Positions 15,780 through 27,741 of a stretch of 64,000 nucleotides of DNA are shown in pieces. Under the pieces are notes generated by a model. The model saw only the letters and a program-made list of their open reading frames with translations, was not told where the DNA came from and searched no databases. A program made the position numbers and the translations under genes. The stretch is from positions 21,368-85,367 of the forward strand of contig NZ_JAFBEB010000015.1 of the NCBI RefSeq assembly GCF_016908525.1, in the 5' to 3' direction. How positions within the stretch are numbered: the first letter of the stretch is position 1; each line of letters starts with the position of its first letter. Origin of the DNA: Brevibacillus fulvus (GTDB lineage: Bacteria > Bacillota > Bacilli > Brevibacillales > Brevibacillaceae).

Positions 15780-17605
15780 GCTTCTCCCTCCTCCGCTACC
15801 GGAATCCAAAAGCCGACCGTTGTCCCTTCGTTGATCTTGCTGTTGATCTCAATATCCGCACCGTGCGCTTGCACCAACTCACGCGCGATGGCAAGCCCAA
15901 GCCCTGTGCCGCCCTGTCCACGGGAGCGGGCCTTGTCCACTCGATAAAAGCGCTCAAAGATGCGTTTCAGATCACGCGCGGGAATCCCGATGCCATTATC
16001 CATGACCACAATCTCAATTTTCTTTTGCTGTCTGTCCACCATCGCTCGCAACGCAACAGAACCGCCAGCAGGCGTATACTTGATCGCGTTGGATAACAAA
16101 TTGTCCAAAACCTGGTTGATCGCATCCTGATCAACATGGGCTTCCGGGAGCTGCTCCGGCACCTCCAGGGTCAAGCGTATTCCCTGTTGTTCACTCATCA
16201 TCGAGAACCGGTCGGCTGCATATTGCAGCAGCCGAATCACATTGACCCGCTTGCGATGCAAATGAATCCCTTGTGAGTCGAAGCGGGAGAGCTGCAGCAA
16301 GTCATTGACCAGGCGGATCATCCGCTCTGTCTCCGTCATCGTCACCCGCAAAAAACGATTGGAAAGCTCCGGATCATCGACCGCGCCTTCCAAAAGAGCT
16401 TCGGTATAGCTTTTTATCGTCGTTAACGGCGTTCGCAACTCATGGGATACATTGGCCACAAACTCCCGCCGTTGCTGCTCTAAACGGGCTTGTTCCGTAA
16501 TATCCTGAAGTACGGCAATAATCCCGCCCTTTTTGCCGCTGTCATGCTGCAGCGGTGTAAACGTGACGCGCAGCGTAACCACTTCCCGATTATCCAGCAT
16601 CATCTCGATTACCAGCGGTTCCGCTTCCACAAACAGCGGCATCTCTTCTTCCGGCGGCAGCCGCAAAATATCGTACAGCGTCTTGCCATGTTCCAGTACA
16701 TCATCGATTGTAATTTGCAGCATCTCTTCAGCCGAGCGGTTTAGCAAAATGATCTGGCCGTCGCGGTTGGCTGCAATCACGCCATCAGACATGTTGGCGA
16801 GGATGCCGGACAGCTTTTCCCGCTCTTCTTCCTGCTGCCAGATTGCCTCTTTCAGCCGTGCGGTCATGTCATTGAAGGTCATCCCCAATTGACCGATTTC
16901 ATCACTGCCATAGATCCGAACCGTCCGATCGAATTCTCCTTCAGCGACCGCTCTTGCCTGCCTTGTCATCTCCTTGACCGGTTTCGTGATCGTGCGGGCC
17001 AGCACAACCCCCAAGGCAACGGTAAAAATCAAGGCGATACCCGTGCCCGTGGCCAATATGTTGGTCATTTTGCGGATGGTCGTATAGACGCTCTCCATCG
17101 AAGCGACCATATAGACCGCTCCATAGACGGCATTGTTGCTTTTGACCGGCACAACCAACACCTTGACCCGGTTTCCGGTCCGCGGATCGATCCGCAGCGA
17201 CTCGCTGCGCGTCCCCAGCAGCGCCACCGTCACTTCCGGCTGCGAAGTACGCTGTCCGATAATGCTCTTGTCTTCTTCCGTCGTACTGATGACACTGCCA
17301 TTTTGATCGATAACCTGCACATTGGCGCTGTTCAGCTTGACCAGGTTGTAGATCAGGTTGTCTATCGCTTCTTTCGTTTCCGCAACATCCTGCTCTTTCT
17401 CGTCTTTCGGCTGCAAATATCGTTCCAGATGCGTCGAAAGCAGTGTTGCCTGGGTGTTCAATGTTTCGGAAAAGTTATTGGTGTAGTAGCTTTCTACTTC
17501 TCGGGCAAAATAGGCGCCAATAAACTGCATCGCAATCAATATCAACAGCATGTAAATCGCGATGATTTTCCATTGAACCGTGTGAAACAGGCGCAATTTG
17601 GCCAT
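15776..17605 (-). CDS. walK: Cell-wall sensor histidine kinase WalK
   Basis: 609 residues: transmembrane helix 1 (about 13-32), an extracellular Cache-like domain (about 33-178), transmembrane helix 2 (about 182-204), HAMP (205-257), PAS (about 262-372), and a HisKA domain with the phosphorylated His388 in 'SHELRTPL'. The ATPase domain has an N-box 'NLLSNAIKYTP', a G1 box 'DNGIGIP' and a G2 box 'GGTGLGLAIA'. It phosphorylates WalR to control autolysins and wall synthesis, usually an essential function. Its start shares one base with the walR stop. Confidence 0.97.
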   Translation of the reverse strand: MAKLRLFHTVQWKIIAIYMLLILIAMQFIGAYFAREVESYYTNNFSETLNTQATLLSTHLERYLQPKDEKEQDVAETKEAIDNLIYNLVKLNSANVQVIDQNGSVISTTEEDKSIIGQRTSQPEVTVALLGTRSESLRIDPRTGNRVKVLVVPVKSNNAVYGAVYMVASMESVYTTIRKMTNILATGTGIALIFTVALGVVLARTITKPVKEMTRQARAVAEGEFDRTVRIYGSDEIGQLGMTFNDMTARLKEAIWQQEEEREKLSGILANMSDGVIAANRDGQIILLNRSAEEMLQITIDDVLEHGKTLYDILRLPPEEEMPLFVEAEPLVIEMMLDNREVVTLRVTFTPLQHDSGKKGGIIAVLQDITEQARLEQQRREFVANVSHELRTPLTTIKSYTEALLEGAVDDPELSNRFLRVTMTETERMIRLVNDLLQLSRFDSQGIHLHRKRVNVIRLLQYAADRFSMMSEQQGIRLTLEVPEQLPEAHVDQDAINQVLDNLLSNAIKYTPAGGSVALRAMVDRQQKKIEIVVMDNGIGIPARDLKRIFERFYRVDKARSRGQGGTGLGLAIARELVQAHGADIEINSKINEGTTVGFWIPVAEEGEA

Positions 17606-18309
17606 TACGGCTGTCCTCCGTTGACCGGATTACGCAACGAATACCCCAAACCACGGCGAGTAATGATATACTTCGGCTGGCTCGGGTCGTCTTCAATTTT
17701 CTCTCGCAGTCGCCGGATCGTAACGTCGACAGTGCGGACATCGCCAAAATAATCATAACCCCAAACAGCCTGCAGCAAATGTTCTCGTGTCAACACCTGA
17801 CCTTGATGGCGCGACAAATAGACGAGCAGCTCAAACTCACGATGCGTCAGATCGAGCGATTCGCCTGCCTTCACCAACGTGTAGGAATGCAAGTCAATTT
17901 CCAGCTCGTGAATCCGCAAATAGCGATCGTTTTGCTCATCGGTTTTCGGTTTTTGCCGGCGCAGATGCGCTTTCACCCGCGCGATCAATTCTCTGGCGCT
18001 AAATGGCTTGGTCACATAGTCGTCGGCGCCAAATTCAAGCCCCAGCACCTTGTCCAGTTCGGAGTCTTTCGCCGTCAGCATAATAATCGGAACGTCGGAG
18101 AATTGGCGAACATCGCGGCACACGTCCATTCCGTCGCGGCCGGGCAACATGACATCAAGCAGAATCAGATCAGGTTGCTCCTCTTGAGCCAGCTTTATCG
18201 CTTCATCGCCATCATAAGCACAGACCACTTGATAGCCTTCTTTTTCAAACGTGAATTTCAAAATATCGGCAATTGGCCGTTCATCGTCTACGACCAGGAG
18301 TTTGGCCAT
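17605..18309 (-). CDS. walR: Response regulator WalR
   Basis: The ATG at 18309 ([10 protein letters not shown]) has GAGGGG upstream and gives 234 residues. It is an OmpR-type regulator: a receiver domain with Asp8/Asp9, the phosphorylated Asp52 (LLDVMLPG) and Lys101 (TKPF), then a winged-helix DNA-binding domain (about 133-230). It is the master regulator of cell-wall hydrolase genes in Bacillales. The gene follows a peptidase gene and its terminator, so it probably has its own promoter in the 80 bp upstream. Confidence 0.97.
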   Translation of the reverse strand: MAKLLVVDDERPIADILKFTFEKEGYQVVCAYDGDEAIKLAQEEQPDLILLDVMLPGRDGMDVCRDVRQFSDVPIIMLTAKDSELDKVLGLEFGADDYVTKPFSARELIARVKAHLRRQKPKTDEQNDRYLRIHELEIDLHSYTLVKAGESLDLTHREFELLVYLSRHQGQVLTREHLLQAVWGYDYFGDVRTVDVTIRRLREKIEDDPSQPKYIITRRGLGYSLRNPVNGGQP

Positions 18310-18388
18310 TTCGCTCACCCCTCTTTCCATAATCAGTTCAACTTGAACGGCCTCATTTCCTGCCTGAGCGGATTGCTGAAAAATCAGG

Positions 18389-18424
18389 AAAAAGGCCACT
18401 CTCATCCGAGAAATGGCCTTTTTT
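18389..18424 (-). terminator. Terminator between the peptidase gene and walR
   Basis: AAAAAGGCCA pairs with TGGCCTTTTT across a loop of about 15 bases. It lies 14 bp after the peptidase stop on the minus strand and separates that transcript from walR. Confidence 0.75.
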
Positions 18425-18437
18425 GAAACTATTTTGT

Positions 18438-19931
18438 TTAGCGCAGGAAACGAAGCGGATTTTGCAGTCGTCCATTTTGATGAACCTCAAAATGGAGATG
18501 AACACCGGTTGAGTCTCCTGTTGACCCCATGATGCCGATCGTTTTGCCTTGGGCGACGACATCGCCGACTTTTACTTTGATTTGCCGCATATGACCATAT
18601 AGTGTTTCCATTCCGTTTCCGTGGTCAATAATGACGGCATTGCCGTAATCTCCATCCCAACCGGCGAAGACGACACGGCCATTGTCGGCCGCTGCAATCG
18701 CTCCGGAGCCGGCTATATCGATCCCTTTGTGCATTTTGCCCCAACGCGTGCCAAATCCGCTGCTGATTACCCCTCTGGCCGGCCAGATAAAACTGCCTGT
18801 CCCCCGTGAAGGAATCACTTTTGTGCCGCGCTGGATAATTTTCGCGACCGGTTGCTGAACAACCTTTTGGCTCAACACTTTCTTATCTACTACTTGTCCA
18901 TTTTCTTTGAGAATTTCATAAGTGACCAGCTTCGAACCTTCTTTTCCTTCCTGAATCACCTTGGTTTCGCCCTTCGGCAAATTGGCATTGTTCTCAATCT
19001 GAACGTTGTAATCGACCTTTTCCTGCTGGGTGACTTGCTCGGTCTCTTGAACGGTGACAAGCGGCCGCATCGCCGTTACATTGATTTGTTGACCAAGCTG
19101 TAAAACCGTGTCCTCGGTAATGCCAGGATTGTTCCGATAAATATCTTCGGAGGTAATTCCGTATTTCTTGGCGATGCATCCGATGCAATCGCCCTCGACG
19201 ACAGTATGGATCACTTGTTTCAAAGTTCCTTTGGAAATCAGCTCGGCAAGCTTGTCCTCGGACAAGACTTCTGCAGAGGTAACCGTATCTTTTTCAAACT
19301 TGACTTCCTCTTTGATCCCAACCTGTTTTTCAACTGGCGCCGGTTCGCTCAGCGAAGCAGTCGTTACCGCTTTTTTCGTCGCAGCGCCATCATTGCCGGC
19401 ATACTTCTCCTTGAGCTTGTCCAAGACAGCTTGCGCTTCGTTTACACTGGCGGCATATCCAATCGCTTTGCCATCGATGACAATTTTGACTGCCTCGACT
19501 TTGATATTGGCAATATCGGATAAAGCCGTGATTGCTGCCGTGTTATCAAAGTCGCCTTTAAACTTTGTTTCTTCCTTAAACGAAATCGTATCTGCAAGGG
19601 TAAGTTTGAGTCCCCTCTTTTGTTCCTCTTCTTCTTTCAGTTTCTGGGCAGCCCAGCTATGTATAACATTCGGGTCGTTGACAACCCCGATTTCCTCTCC
19701 ATTAACATAGACGTGGTAAATGGAGTAAGTATTGCTTGTATAGTAATAATCAGCGGAAACTCCCGCTACGGCCAGAATGAGCACCCCCGCCGCAATCGAG
19801 AGCGACTGTTTTTTATGTTTCATTATGTATGACCATGATTTTTCTTTAATGTTCTTTGTCTGCTGACCGGTTTGACTGAGCAAAAGCGTCATGCGCTTTT
19901 TCAGTCTGGATGTCCACTCGGCCATTTCCAT
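18438..19931 (-). CDS. M23 peptidase with LysM and G5 domains
   Basis: The ATG at 19931 (MEMAEWTSR) has GGAGGG upstream and gives 497 residues. After a basic cytoplasmic tail comes one membrane helix (about 44-60), then an extended region, a LysM domain ('[17 protein letters not shown]' onward, about 243-290), a G5 domain (about 300-370) and a C-terminal M23 metallopeptidase with 'HKGIDIAG' and 'GVHLHFEV', where the zinc ligands lie. It is a surface-anchored peptidoglycan endopeptidase or a structural relative. Its place directly upstream of walR fits the wall-hydrolase theme of the Wal regulon, but no WalR box was found in the upstream region. Confidence 0.92.
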   Translation of the reverse strand: MEMAEWTSRLKKRMTLLLSQTGQQTKNIKEKSWSYIMKHKKQSLSIAAGVLILAVAGVSADYYYTSNTYSIYHVYVNGEEIGVVNDPNVIHSWAAQKLKEEEEQKRGLKLTLADTISFKEETKFKGDFDNTAAITALSDIANIKVEAVKIVIDGKAIGYAASVNEAQAVLDKLKEKYAGNDGAATKKAVTTASLSEPAPVEKQVGIKEEVKFEKDTVTSAEVLSEDKLAELISKGTLKQVIHTVVEGDCIGCIAKKYGITSEDIYRNNPGITEDTVLQLGQQINVTAMRPLVTVQETEQVTQQEKVDYNVQIENNANLPKGETKVIQEGKEGSKLVTYEILKENGQVVDKKVLSQKVVQQPVAKIIQRGTKVIPSRGTGSFIWPARGVISSGFGTRWGKMHKGIDIAGSGAIAAADNGRVVFAGWDGDYGNAVIIDHGNGMETLYGHMRQIKVKVGDVVAQGKTIGIMGSTGDSTGVHLHFEVHQNGRLQNPLRFLR

Positions 19932-20250
19932 AACCTTCCCTCCCACAAACGCATTTCTTAAATTTTCTAACTGTTTTCACCAATTATTTACATCATTTTC
20001 TTACAATTCCGTGCCTTTTTTCCCAGTATAACCCAACCACAATCTCCCAAATTACCTAAAGAAACCAACTATAACGACTTTAACACACGTTTAGCTCCTT
20101 CATCAAGTGTAAAATGGTGTCGAATAACTTGGATTGTCAAGTGTCATAATATGGACATAGCTCAGCCAAGATTTGTATGTCTCCAGTAAATTGACAGTTC
20201 AACAAGTTCTCATTTTCGCTATGAAACCCCAATTAAAGGAGGGTATCCTG

Positions 20251-20622
20251 TTGAAAGAACGAAATATCCTTGCCGGTTTCCGTACGATGGAAAGCGCGGA
20301 ACAGGCAGCGAAGCAACTGCAGCAGGCGGGATTCAAGACCGTTCAGGTGAGCCACATTGGTGAATACCCTGGCGGAGGCCTCGACCAACTCACCAACCCG
20401 ATTACAGGGGAGATTCCCTCGCTGGGCAGTTTGTCTCTGGACGCTGATTTCCCGAGCGGACGTAATGCCAGTATTTTGGCCGCGGCCGATCCGGATGCCA
20501 GCGGTTTGTCTGACGGCGGGCAAGACAGTGTTGGCCCCAGTTTCCTGTTGACGGCAGTTGTTCCGGAAAACCGCAGCGAGGAAGCGTCCCAAATTCTTCG
20601 TTCTTGCGGAGGTCAATTTTAA
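20251..20622 (+). CDS. Hypothetical 123-residue protein
   Basis: The TTG at 20251 (LKERNILAGF) is chosen because GGAGGG lies eight bases upstream; an in-frame ATG at 20221 has no ribosome site. The N-terminus 'RTMESAEQAAKQLQQAGFKTVQVSHIG' suggests an alpha/beta ferredoxin-like or SPOR-like fold, the middle is Gly/Ser/Asp-rich (about 45-90), and the end 'LLTAVVPENRSEEASQILRSCGG' again looks like a beta-alpha unit. No family is certain. The 319 bp upstream (19932-20250) carry the divergent promoters of this gene and the peptidase; no box was recognised. Confidence 0.85.
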   Translation: MKERNILAGFRTMESAEQAAKQLQQAGFKTVQVSHIGEYPGGGLDQLTNPITGEIPSLGSLSLDADFPSGRNASILAAADPDASGLSDGGQDSVGPSFLLTAVVPENRSEEASQILRSCGGQF

Positions 20623-20644
20623 CCATAAATCCCGCTCAAAATAT

Positions 20645-20688
20645 TTGCCACCCTTTGCCCTGTTTATCGCATTGGGTGGCAATTTTTT
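20645..20688 (+). terminator. Rho-independent terminator
   Basis: TTGCCACCC (20645-20653) pairs with GGGTGGCAA (20674-20682), followed by six T. It ends the 123-residue gene. Confidence 0.85.
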
Positions 20689-20765
20689 ATCGTTCCGCAA
20701 ATGCTCCGACTCTTCGGCGGCAGAATCTTCCCCTACGGCCGAGGCGGTCTGGCTGGCTGGTTCCA

Positions 20766-20969
20766 TTAGCGCTTCAACTCGACCATCGAGGTAATATCGC
20801 GCAAAGGCAAGCGGCGGATTGTCGTTTTTTCTTGATCGGCAGTCTTGAACGTAAAGCAAATATATCCTTTGTTATAATGAGTCATTGTCCCGCTAATAAT
20901 GCTTCCGTTGAACATCTTAACTTCTACTTTTTTGCCAATCAATTTCACTGCTTTCTGATCGAATCCCAT
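20766..20969 (-). CDS. Small Sm-like protein, 67 residues
   Basis: The ATG at 20969 (MGFDQKAVKL) has GAGGTG upstream. The protein has the outline of an Sm/LSm-type small beta barrel: an N-terminal helix ('FDQKAVKLIGKKV'), then 'VEVKMFNGSIISGTMTHYNKGYICFTF' with the Sm1-like 'F-NG--I-G' pattern, and 'RRLPLRDITSMVEL' resembling the Sm2 strand pair. It is not Hfq itself, because the YKHAI signature is missing. It lies downstream of the purA terminator with its own start region. An RNA-binding role is inferred from the fold only. Confidence 0.85.
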   Translation of the reverse strand: MGFDQKAVKLIGKKVEVKMFNGSIISGTMTHYNKGYICFTFKTADQEKTTIRRLPLRDITSMVELKR

Positions 20970-21071
20970 CGTCAACACCTCATTTTCGATTTGTTATGGG
21001 ATACCATATGCCCAGAAGGCAGCAACTGGTGACTGTCCACGATAAAAGTTACTGCAAGTTTTTTTCATGCC

Positions 21072-21100
21072 AAAAAAGCTGCCGTTTGAAACGGCAGCTT
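21072..21100 (-). terminator. Terminator after purA
   Basis: AAGCTGCCGTTT and AAACGGCAGCTT form a 12-bp inverted repeat followed on the minus strand by six T. It stands 16 bp after the purA stop. Confidence 0.85.
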
Positions 21101-21116
21101 GGAAAAATTCAAGCGA

Positions 21117-22466
<1,350 letters not shown>

Positions 22467-22570
22467 CTAAAGTGGCGCTGTCAATGAAATTCCGAACAAT
22501 CCAACCAGAGCCTATATCTATGTTCGGATATAATTCAAACGATTGCCAAAAAAGTAATTGTATAAAAAAA

Positions 22571-22598
22571 ACAGAAATACCGGAAGAAGTATTTCTGT
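22571..22598 (-). terminator. Terminator after dnaB
   Basis: ACAGAAATAC (22571-22580) pairs with GTATTTCTGT (22589-22598), followed on the minus strand by a T-run. It ends the rplI-dnaB transcript before purA. Confidence 0.85.
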
Positions 22599-22611
22599 CT
22601 GATTAAGGTTA

Positions 22612-23961
22612 TCAGCCGGCAATATCGCGATAACGATTCTCCAGGCTGACGAATTTATTATATTCTTTCAAGAATGCCAACTCTACTGTCCCCGTAGGGC
22701 CGTTCCGCTGTTTGGCAATAATGATTTCAATTACATTTTTGTTTTCCGTTTCTTTATCGTAGTAATCATCCCGATAAAGAAACGCAACAATGTCGGCATC
22801 TTGCTCGATCGAACCGGATTCACGGATATCTGACATCATCGGGCGTTTATCCTGCCGCTGTTCTACAGAGCGGCTTAACTGGGACAAAGCAATAATCGGA
22901 ACATTCAATTCCCGCGCGATCCCCTTCAACGTTCGGGAAATCTCGGAGACTTCCTGCTGACGGTTGTCCCCTTTTCCACGGCCGTGAATCAGCTGCAAAT
23001 AATCAATCAAAATCATGCCGAGGCCGCGTTCGGTTTGCAGTCGTCGACACTTGGCCCGAATGTCCTGAACGGTAACTCCCGGCGAATCGTCGATATAAAT
23101 CGGCGCTTTGGCCAAAGTACCAATCGCCATCGTCAGCTTTTGCCAATCGTCTTCTTCCAAGCGGCCTGTCCGCATTTTTTGCGCATCCAGATTGCCTTCC
23201 GCGCAAATCATCCGCTGTACCAACTGCGACGCGGCCATCTCCAGAGAAAAGATGGCGACCGTTTCTCCGGCGCGCGCAGCGACGTTTTGCGCCACATTGA
23301 GGGCAAACGCCGTTTTCCCTACGGACGGACGGGCAGCAAGAATAATTAAATCGCTGCGTTGGAACCCGGACGTCATTTTATCCAAATCAGGGTATCCCGA
23401 CGGTATTCCGGTTACATCTCCGCGCCGCTGGCTTAACAGCTCGATGCGCTCGTACGTCTCCAACAATACGTCACGAATCGGAACAAATCCGCCGCTGTTG
23501 CGGTTTTGCGAAATCTCTAGTATATATTTCTCAGCATCGGCAATAATTTGTCCAACATCATCTTCACGCGAATAGCCGTCGTTGGCAATCTTCGTCGCGG
23601 TGAGAATCAACCGCCGCAGCAACGCCTTTTCCTCGACGATCCGGGCATAGTATTCCACGTTTGCTGCAGTCGGAACAGAGCTGGCAATTTCGGTTAGATA
23701 GGTGACACCGCCAACTTCATCCAGCAGCTTATGATCTTGCAACTCCGCTGTAACCGTTACAAGATCGACCGGCTCTCCCTTTTCATACAGATCCTGCATC
23801 GTTTTAAAGATACGCTGGTGGGCTGTCTTGTAGAAGTCCTCCGGTCGAAGTATCTCAATGGCCGTAATGAGAGCTTCCTTTGACAAGAACACGGCACCCA
23901 GCACAGATTGTTCCGCTTCATTGTTTTGTGGCGGGACTCGGTCCAAAAACAGGTCGCTCAC
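22612..23961 (-). CDS. dnaB: Replicative DNA helicase DnaB (DnaC in B. subtilis)
   Basis: The 449-residue hexameric 5'-3' helicase has an N-terminal domain ('RVPPQNNEAEQSVLGAV'), a linker, and a RecA-like domain with Walker A 'ARPSVGKTAF' and 'ILIDYLQL' (Walker B). The GTG start at 23961 has GAGGGG upstream. It unwinds DNA at the fork and recruits primase. The gene is 26 bp downstream of rplI, the usual arrangement. Confidence 0.98.
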   Translation of the reverse strand: MSDLFLDRVPPQNNEAEQSVLGAVFLSKEALITAIEILRPEDFYKTAHQRIFKTMQDLYEKGEPVDLVTVTAELQDHKLLDEVGGVTYLTEIASSVPTAANVEYYARIVEEKALLRRLILTATKIANDGYSREDDVGQIIADAEKYILEISQNRNSGGFVPIRDVLLETYERIELLSQRRGDVTGIPSGYPDLDKMTSGFQRSDLIILAARPSVGKTAFALNVAQNVAARAGETVAIFSLEMAASQLVQRMICAEGNLDAQKMRTGRLEEDDWQKLTMAIGTLAKAPIYIDDSPGVTVQDIRAKCRRLQTERGLGMILIDYLQLIHGRGKGDNRQQEVSEISRTLKGIARELNVPIIALSQLSRSVEQRQDKRPMMSDIRESGSIEQDADIVAFLYRDDYYDKETENKNVIEIIIAKQRNGPTGTVELAFLKEYNKFVSLENRYRDIAG

Positions 23962-23987
23962 GTCAGACCCCTCACTGTCTTCATAAG

Positions 23988-24431
23988 TTATTCTTCTACG
24001 ACATGCACACGCAAAATGGCGGTAACGTCATGATGCAACTTCACTTTCACTTGCGTTACACCCAAAGAACGAATTGGTTCCATCTCCAGTTTGCGTTTAT
24101 CCAGTTTTACTTGAAATTGCTCTTCCAATACCTGGGCAACCTGTTTGCTGGAAATCGCCCCAAACAAACGACCGCCTTCGCCCGCTTTCCCTTTGATTTT
24201 GACGGTCATCTCTTTCATTTTTTCCGCCAATTCCTGGGCTTCGATTTTTTCCTGTTCTTTTCGTTTATCTTCACTGCGTTTTTTTGCTTCCAAACTTTTA
24301 ATATTGCTGTCCGTCGCTTCTTTTACCAGACCTTTTGGCAAGAGAAAGTTGCGAACATAGCCTTCCGAGAGATCCTTGACCTCTCCTTTTTTCCCTTGTC
24401 CTTTTACATCTTGCAAAAAGATAACCTTCAT
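23988..24431 (-). CDS. rplI: 50S ribosomal protein L9
   Basis: L9 (147 residues) begins at an ATG at 24431 ([10 protein letters not shown]). The N-terminal rRNA-binding domain has the signature '[22 protein letters not shown]', followed by the long connecting helix (about 45-75, Lys/Glu-rich) and the C-terminal domain. It binds domain V of 23S rRNA at the base of the L1 stalk. It overlaps no neighbour; the gdpP stop lies 62 bp upstream. Confidence 0.97.
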   Translation of the reverse strand: MKVIFLQDVKGQGKKGEVKDLSEGYVRNFLLPKGLVKEATDSNIKSLEAKKRSEDKRKEQEKIEAQELAEKMKEMTVKIKGKAGEGGRLFGAISSKQVAQVLEEQFQVKLDKRKLEMEPIRSLGVTQVKVKLHHDVTAILRVHVVEE

Positions 24432-24492
24432 TTGTGACTCCTCCTTTTGGTCGGGTGATCTTTCCTTTACGCAGATTTGCTCCGCTGACTCC

Positions 24493-26433
24493 TTACAAAA
24501 CGGAATCAATGGCTTCTTTCAGTCGGCCGACTGCCTGCTTGATAGAAACACCGTCCAATTGTGCCGCAGCACCTGTCAAGTGCCCGCCGCCGCCGAGGTA
24601 TTCCATAATGGCTTGCACATTGATATCACCAAGCGAGCGGGCACTGACCAGCACTTTGTCATCGGCTCTTCTCGCCACGACAAAAGACGCCTGGATGCCC
24701 GACAGCGTCAATAACAATTCCGCCGCCTGAGCAACTTGTACCTGGGTATAGTCTTCATGGAGATCACCCACAGCGATGGCCAGATGATCGCGATATGTTT
24801 CGGTGTTCATAATGATCTTGGCCCGTTTTACGAATTGACCGAGGTCCTCTTTCAAATAACGCTGAACAGTGGCCGTATCCGCTCCGTTTCTTCGCAAAAA
24901 CGAAGCAGCCTCAAAGGTGCGCGACCCCGTTCGGAAGGCAAAACTCTTCGTATCGACGACAATCCCGGCCAACAATGCCGTTGCGATGGCGCTTTCGATG
25001 TTGATCCGGTCGCTCTGGTATTGAAGCAACTCCGTCACCAATTCGGACGTAGAGGAAGCATAAGGTTCCAAATAAATCAGGACGGGATCCTCAACAAACT
25101 CTTCGGAACGGCGGTGGTGGTCAATGACGACAACGCGGCTCGTTTCTTCCAACAACCTTGGTTCAATCACCAGTGACGGACGATGAGTATCGACAATGAT
25201 CAGCAACGTCCTTCCTGTCACAAGTCTGATCGCTTGCTCAGGGGTGATAAAGAACTCAGCCAACTCTTCATTGGCGTAAATTTCTTTCATCAAACGTTCA
25301 ATCGAAGGATTCACTTCATCCAAAACAATATAGGCACTCTTGTTTTGAAAACGAACAGCCTTAAACACTCCGAGCGCTGCCCCAATCGCATCCATATCCG
25401 GCTGCTTATGGCCCATGACAATCACTTGTTCGGCCTCATTGATCAAGTCGCGAAGCGCATGGGCAATTACCCGCGCACGCACCCGCGTACGTTTTTCCAC
25501 AGCATTTGATTTGCCGCCGTAGAAAGTCAGTTTGTTGCCTACTTTCACTGCCGCCTGGTCACCGCCGCGGCCCAATGCAATATCCAAACTGGACTGTGCG
25601 ATTTGACCCAGTCCAATATAGGAATCGACACCGGCCCCGACCCCAATGCTCAAGGTCAGCGGTATTTTATTATCAGCCGTCATTTCACGAACAACGTCCA
25701 AAATATCAAAACGACTCTCTTCCAGTTTTTCAAGCGTCTGCCGATCCATTAAAGCAAGGAATTTGTCAGACGTGTACCTTCTGAGATAAATCCCATGTTT
25801 CTGAGCCCAATCACTAATGACCCCTGACACGTTGGTTGAAAGCAACGTTCTGCTCTGGTCATCCATCATCTGACCAACTTCATCAAGGTTATCCAGATGG
25901 ACAATCGCCAATACGGACTTCTCCCGATGATACCGGGCAAAAAGCTCCTTAAACTCGGTAATATCTTTAAAAAAGAGGAGCTTTTCCTCTGGACGATGCA
26001 ACACCTCGTAGATTCGCTCGTTAAAGGTATATTCCAAACGTTTCTGATCCGGTTTGAAAGCAAGCGAGGGGAACAGTTCATTCAGGTTTTTCCCGACTAA
26101 TAACTCTTCACCAACCATCAATTGCATAAATGGATTATTCCATTCCACAACTCGCTCATCGTTGTACAATAGAATCCCTAGGGGCATTTCCTGAATTACA
26201 CTTTCGCCAGCTTTTTTCACCCGGTGCGAAATTGTAGCCAGGTAAAGACGCAAATCCTGTTGGAATCCCTTCTCCGCCTGAATCACATAGACGACTAACC
26301 CAATGAGGCAGACGAAGCCAATCGCTCCGTACAACCAGTGGTATAAAGTTAAGATCGCCAGCAACAACAGGCTAAAGCCGAGAGCTAGGACTGTATGCAG
26401 CCCGTACCAACGCTTCAACAGGAACTTGGGCAT
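24493..26433 (-). CDS. gdpP: Cyclic-di-AMP phosphodiesterase GdpP
   Basis: 646 residues: two N-terminal transmembrane helices (about 12-55), a PAS-like sensor (about 85-150), a degenerate GGDEF domain (about 170-300) and a DHH/DHHA1 phosphodiesterase with '[15 protein letters not shown]', '[11 protein letters not shown]' and the terminal '[12 protein letters not shown]'. It hydrolyses c-di-AMP to pApA, which controls potassium, osmotic and cell-wall homeostasis. It follows yybS by four bases. Confidence 0.97.
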   Translation of the reverse strand: MPKFLLKRWYGLHTVLALGFSLLLLAILTLYHWLYGAIGFVCLIGLVVYVIQAEKGFQQDLRLYLATISHRVKKAGESVIQEMPLGILLYNDERVVEWNNPFMQLMVGEELLVGKNLNELFPSLAFKPDQKRLEYTFNERIYEVLHRPEEKLLFFKDITEFKELFARYHREKSVLAIVHLDNLDEVGQMMDDQSRTLLSTNVSGVISDWAQKHGIYLRRYTSDKFLALMDRQTLEKLEESRFDILDVVREMTADNKIPLTLSIGVGAGVDSYIGLGQIAQSSLDIALGRGGDQAAVKVGNKLTFYGGKSNAVEKRTRVRARVIAHALRDLINEAEQVIVMGHKQPDMDAIGAALGVFKAVRFQNKSAYIVLDEVNPSIERLMKEIYANEELAEFFITPEQAIRLVTGRTLLIIVDTHRPSLVIEPRLLEETSRVVVIDHHRRSEEFVEDPVLIYLEPYASSTSELVTELLQYQSDRINIESAIATALLAGIVVDTKSFAFRTGSRTFEAASFLRRNGADTATVQRYLKEDLGQFVKRAKIIMNTETYRDHLAIAVGDLHEDYTQVQVAQAAELLLTLSGIQASFVVARRADDKVLVSARSLGDINVQAIMEYLGGGGHLTGAAAQLDGVSIKQAVGRLKEAIDSVL

Positions 26434-26437
26434 TTCC

Positions 26438-27385
26438 TCAGCTCCTCTTCACTCTTGTTTCCAGTCTCTTTCGGAAATTGAGGCCCAGATCAAATATGCC
26501 TAATATACTAAGTATATAAGTTAACAGCGGAAAAATAAATAGAAAGACAACAAGCAACGGTCCCAGTATCCTCCACCGTTTTAAATAAAATGCAAAAAAG
26601 CAAAAGCTGACACCCTGAATGGTAAACACGATATCAAGCAGAACTTTTAGGTTAAGAAAAGCGCGTTCCCAAAAGCTCCCGGTCATATTTTCACCCATCA
26701 ACAGCATAATCAGCATCGCAGCAAAATAATAGATCAGCAGCGAGCGCGGAAATTTCCATTCGCGGACAGGCGGCATCGCCGGAATCGTATATTTGCAAAG
26801 CTTCAACAGCCATCGCGACAACCAATGAACCACGACACTAAAAACAATGCTGCTGCTGACAAAATATGTAGGCAAAATCATCTGTATCATATCAAATTCT
26901 TGCTCGACTGACTTCTTCCACTCATCATCCGTAACCGGCGAGGAGACCGGAAACCGCAATCCTTCATTGATGACCACCTCTTTGGCCCGATTCATCTCTG
27001 CGGCCAAATCAAAACCAAAGACAGTTGTCAGCAAAAGCAGACCAAGCAAAAATGAACCTAATACTGTAGCCGCACCAGCTATTACCGCAGGAAGACCGCT
27101 GTTTCGATTCCGGTAAAAATGCCCCATCACCGTTCCGAGCAAACCGAGAAACAGTGCTGCAAAAGCTCCGAGCGGGCCGAGGAGCAATAAACTTGCCAGG
27201 ATAAAAAGAAAGACAGGTATGACCCGTTCTCTCAATCGATGCTGTCTTGCCAAATAAATAAAAGGTGTAGGCACAAGCAATAGAGCAACCATCCCTATAT
27301 AGGTAGTGGTTCCGATTATCAACAGAGCGAAGGCGATGATGAAAACCAGAGCCAGTTCAACCAGCTGTCTCCCACGAGTAGGCAT
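26438..27385 (-). CDS. yybS: DUF2232 multi-pass membrane protein YybS
   Basis: This 315-residue protein has about eight hydrophobic segments and no visible catalytic motif. DUF2232/YybS proteins stand upstream of gdpP throughout Bacillales, and resemble ECF-transporter S components; their substrate is unknown. It is separated from rpsR by a terminator and probably co-transcribed with gdpP and rplI. Confidence 0.93.
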   Translation of the reverse strand: MPTRGRQLVELALVFIIAFALLIIGTTTYIGMVALLLVPTPFIYLARQHRLRERVIPVFLFILASLLLLGPLGAFAALFLGLLGTVMGHFYRNRNSGLPAVIAGAATVLGSFLLGLLLLTTVFGFDLAAEMNRAKEVVINEGLRFPVSSPVTDDEWKKSVEQEFDMIQMILPTYFVSSSIVFSVVVHWLSRWLLKLCKYTIPAMPPVREWKFPRSLLIYYFAAMLIMLLMGENMTGSFWERAFLNLKVLLDIVFTIQGVSFCFFAFYLKRWRILGPLLVVFLFIFPLLTYILSILGIFDLGLNFRKRLETRVKRS

Positions 27386-27412
27386 GGCACTACTCCTCTC
27401 TCGTAAATATGG

Positions 27413-27447
27413 AAAAAAAGAGGGGCACGTATCTGTGTCCCCCTTTT
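27413..27447 (-). terminator. Terminator after rpsR
   Basis: The minus strand reads AAAAAGGGG, a loop, CCCCTCTTTTTTT. It stands 11 bp after the rpsR stop and ends the rpsF-ssb-rpsR operon. Confidence 0.85.
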
Positions 27448-27457
27448 TCTTTATTCA

Positions 27458-27688
27458 TTATTCAGCCGTATATGGCAGTAAAGCGACTTGACGTGCGCGT
27501 TTGATTGCGACGGTCAACATACGTTGATACTTCGCAGAAGTACCGGTTACGCGACGAGGCAAAATTTTGCCGCGTTCACTGATGAACTTTTTGAGCAGAT
27601 CAGTATCTTTATAGTCGATCTTTTTGATCTTGTTTACAGTGAAGTAGCAAACTTTACGCCGTTTGTTTGGACGTCCTTTGCGTGACAT
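27458..27688 (-). CDS. rpsR: 30S ribosomal protein S18
   Basis: S18 (76 residues) begins [16 protein letters not shown] and carries the family signature '[18 protein letters not shown]'. It pairs with S6 on the platform of the 30S subunit. The gene is the last of rpsF-ssb-rpsR, 53 bp after ssb. Confidence 0.98.
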   Translation of the reverse strand: MSRKGRPNKRRKVCYFTVNKIKKIDYKDTDLLKKFISERGKILPRRVTGTSAKYQRMLTVAIKRARQVALLPYTAE

Positions 27689-27741
27689 AAAAGTCCCTCC
27701 TTTTCAGGAATGTGAAAGTTTCTTCTGATTTTAGCACTCCA

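Noticed and set aside
19932..20172. WalR-binding box before the peptidase gene
   Set aside because: TTACA half-sites occur, but their spacing (13 bp) does not match the WalR consensus.
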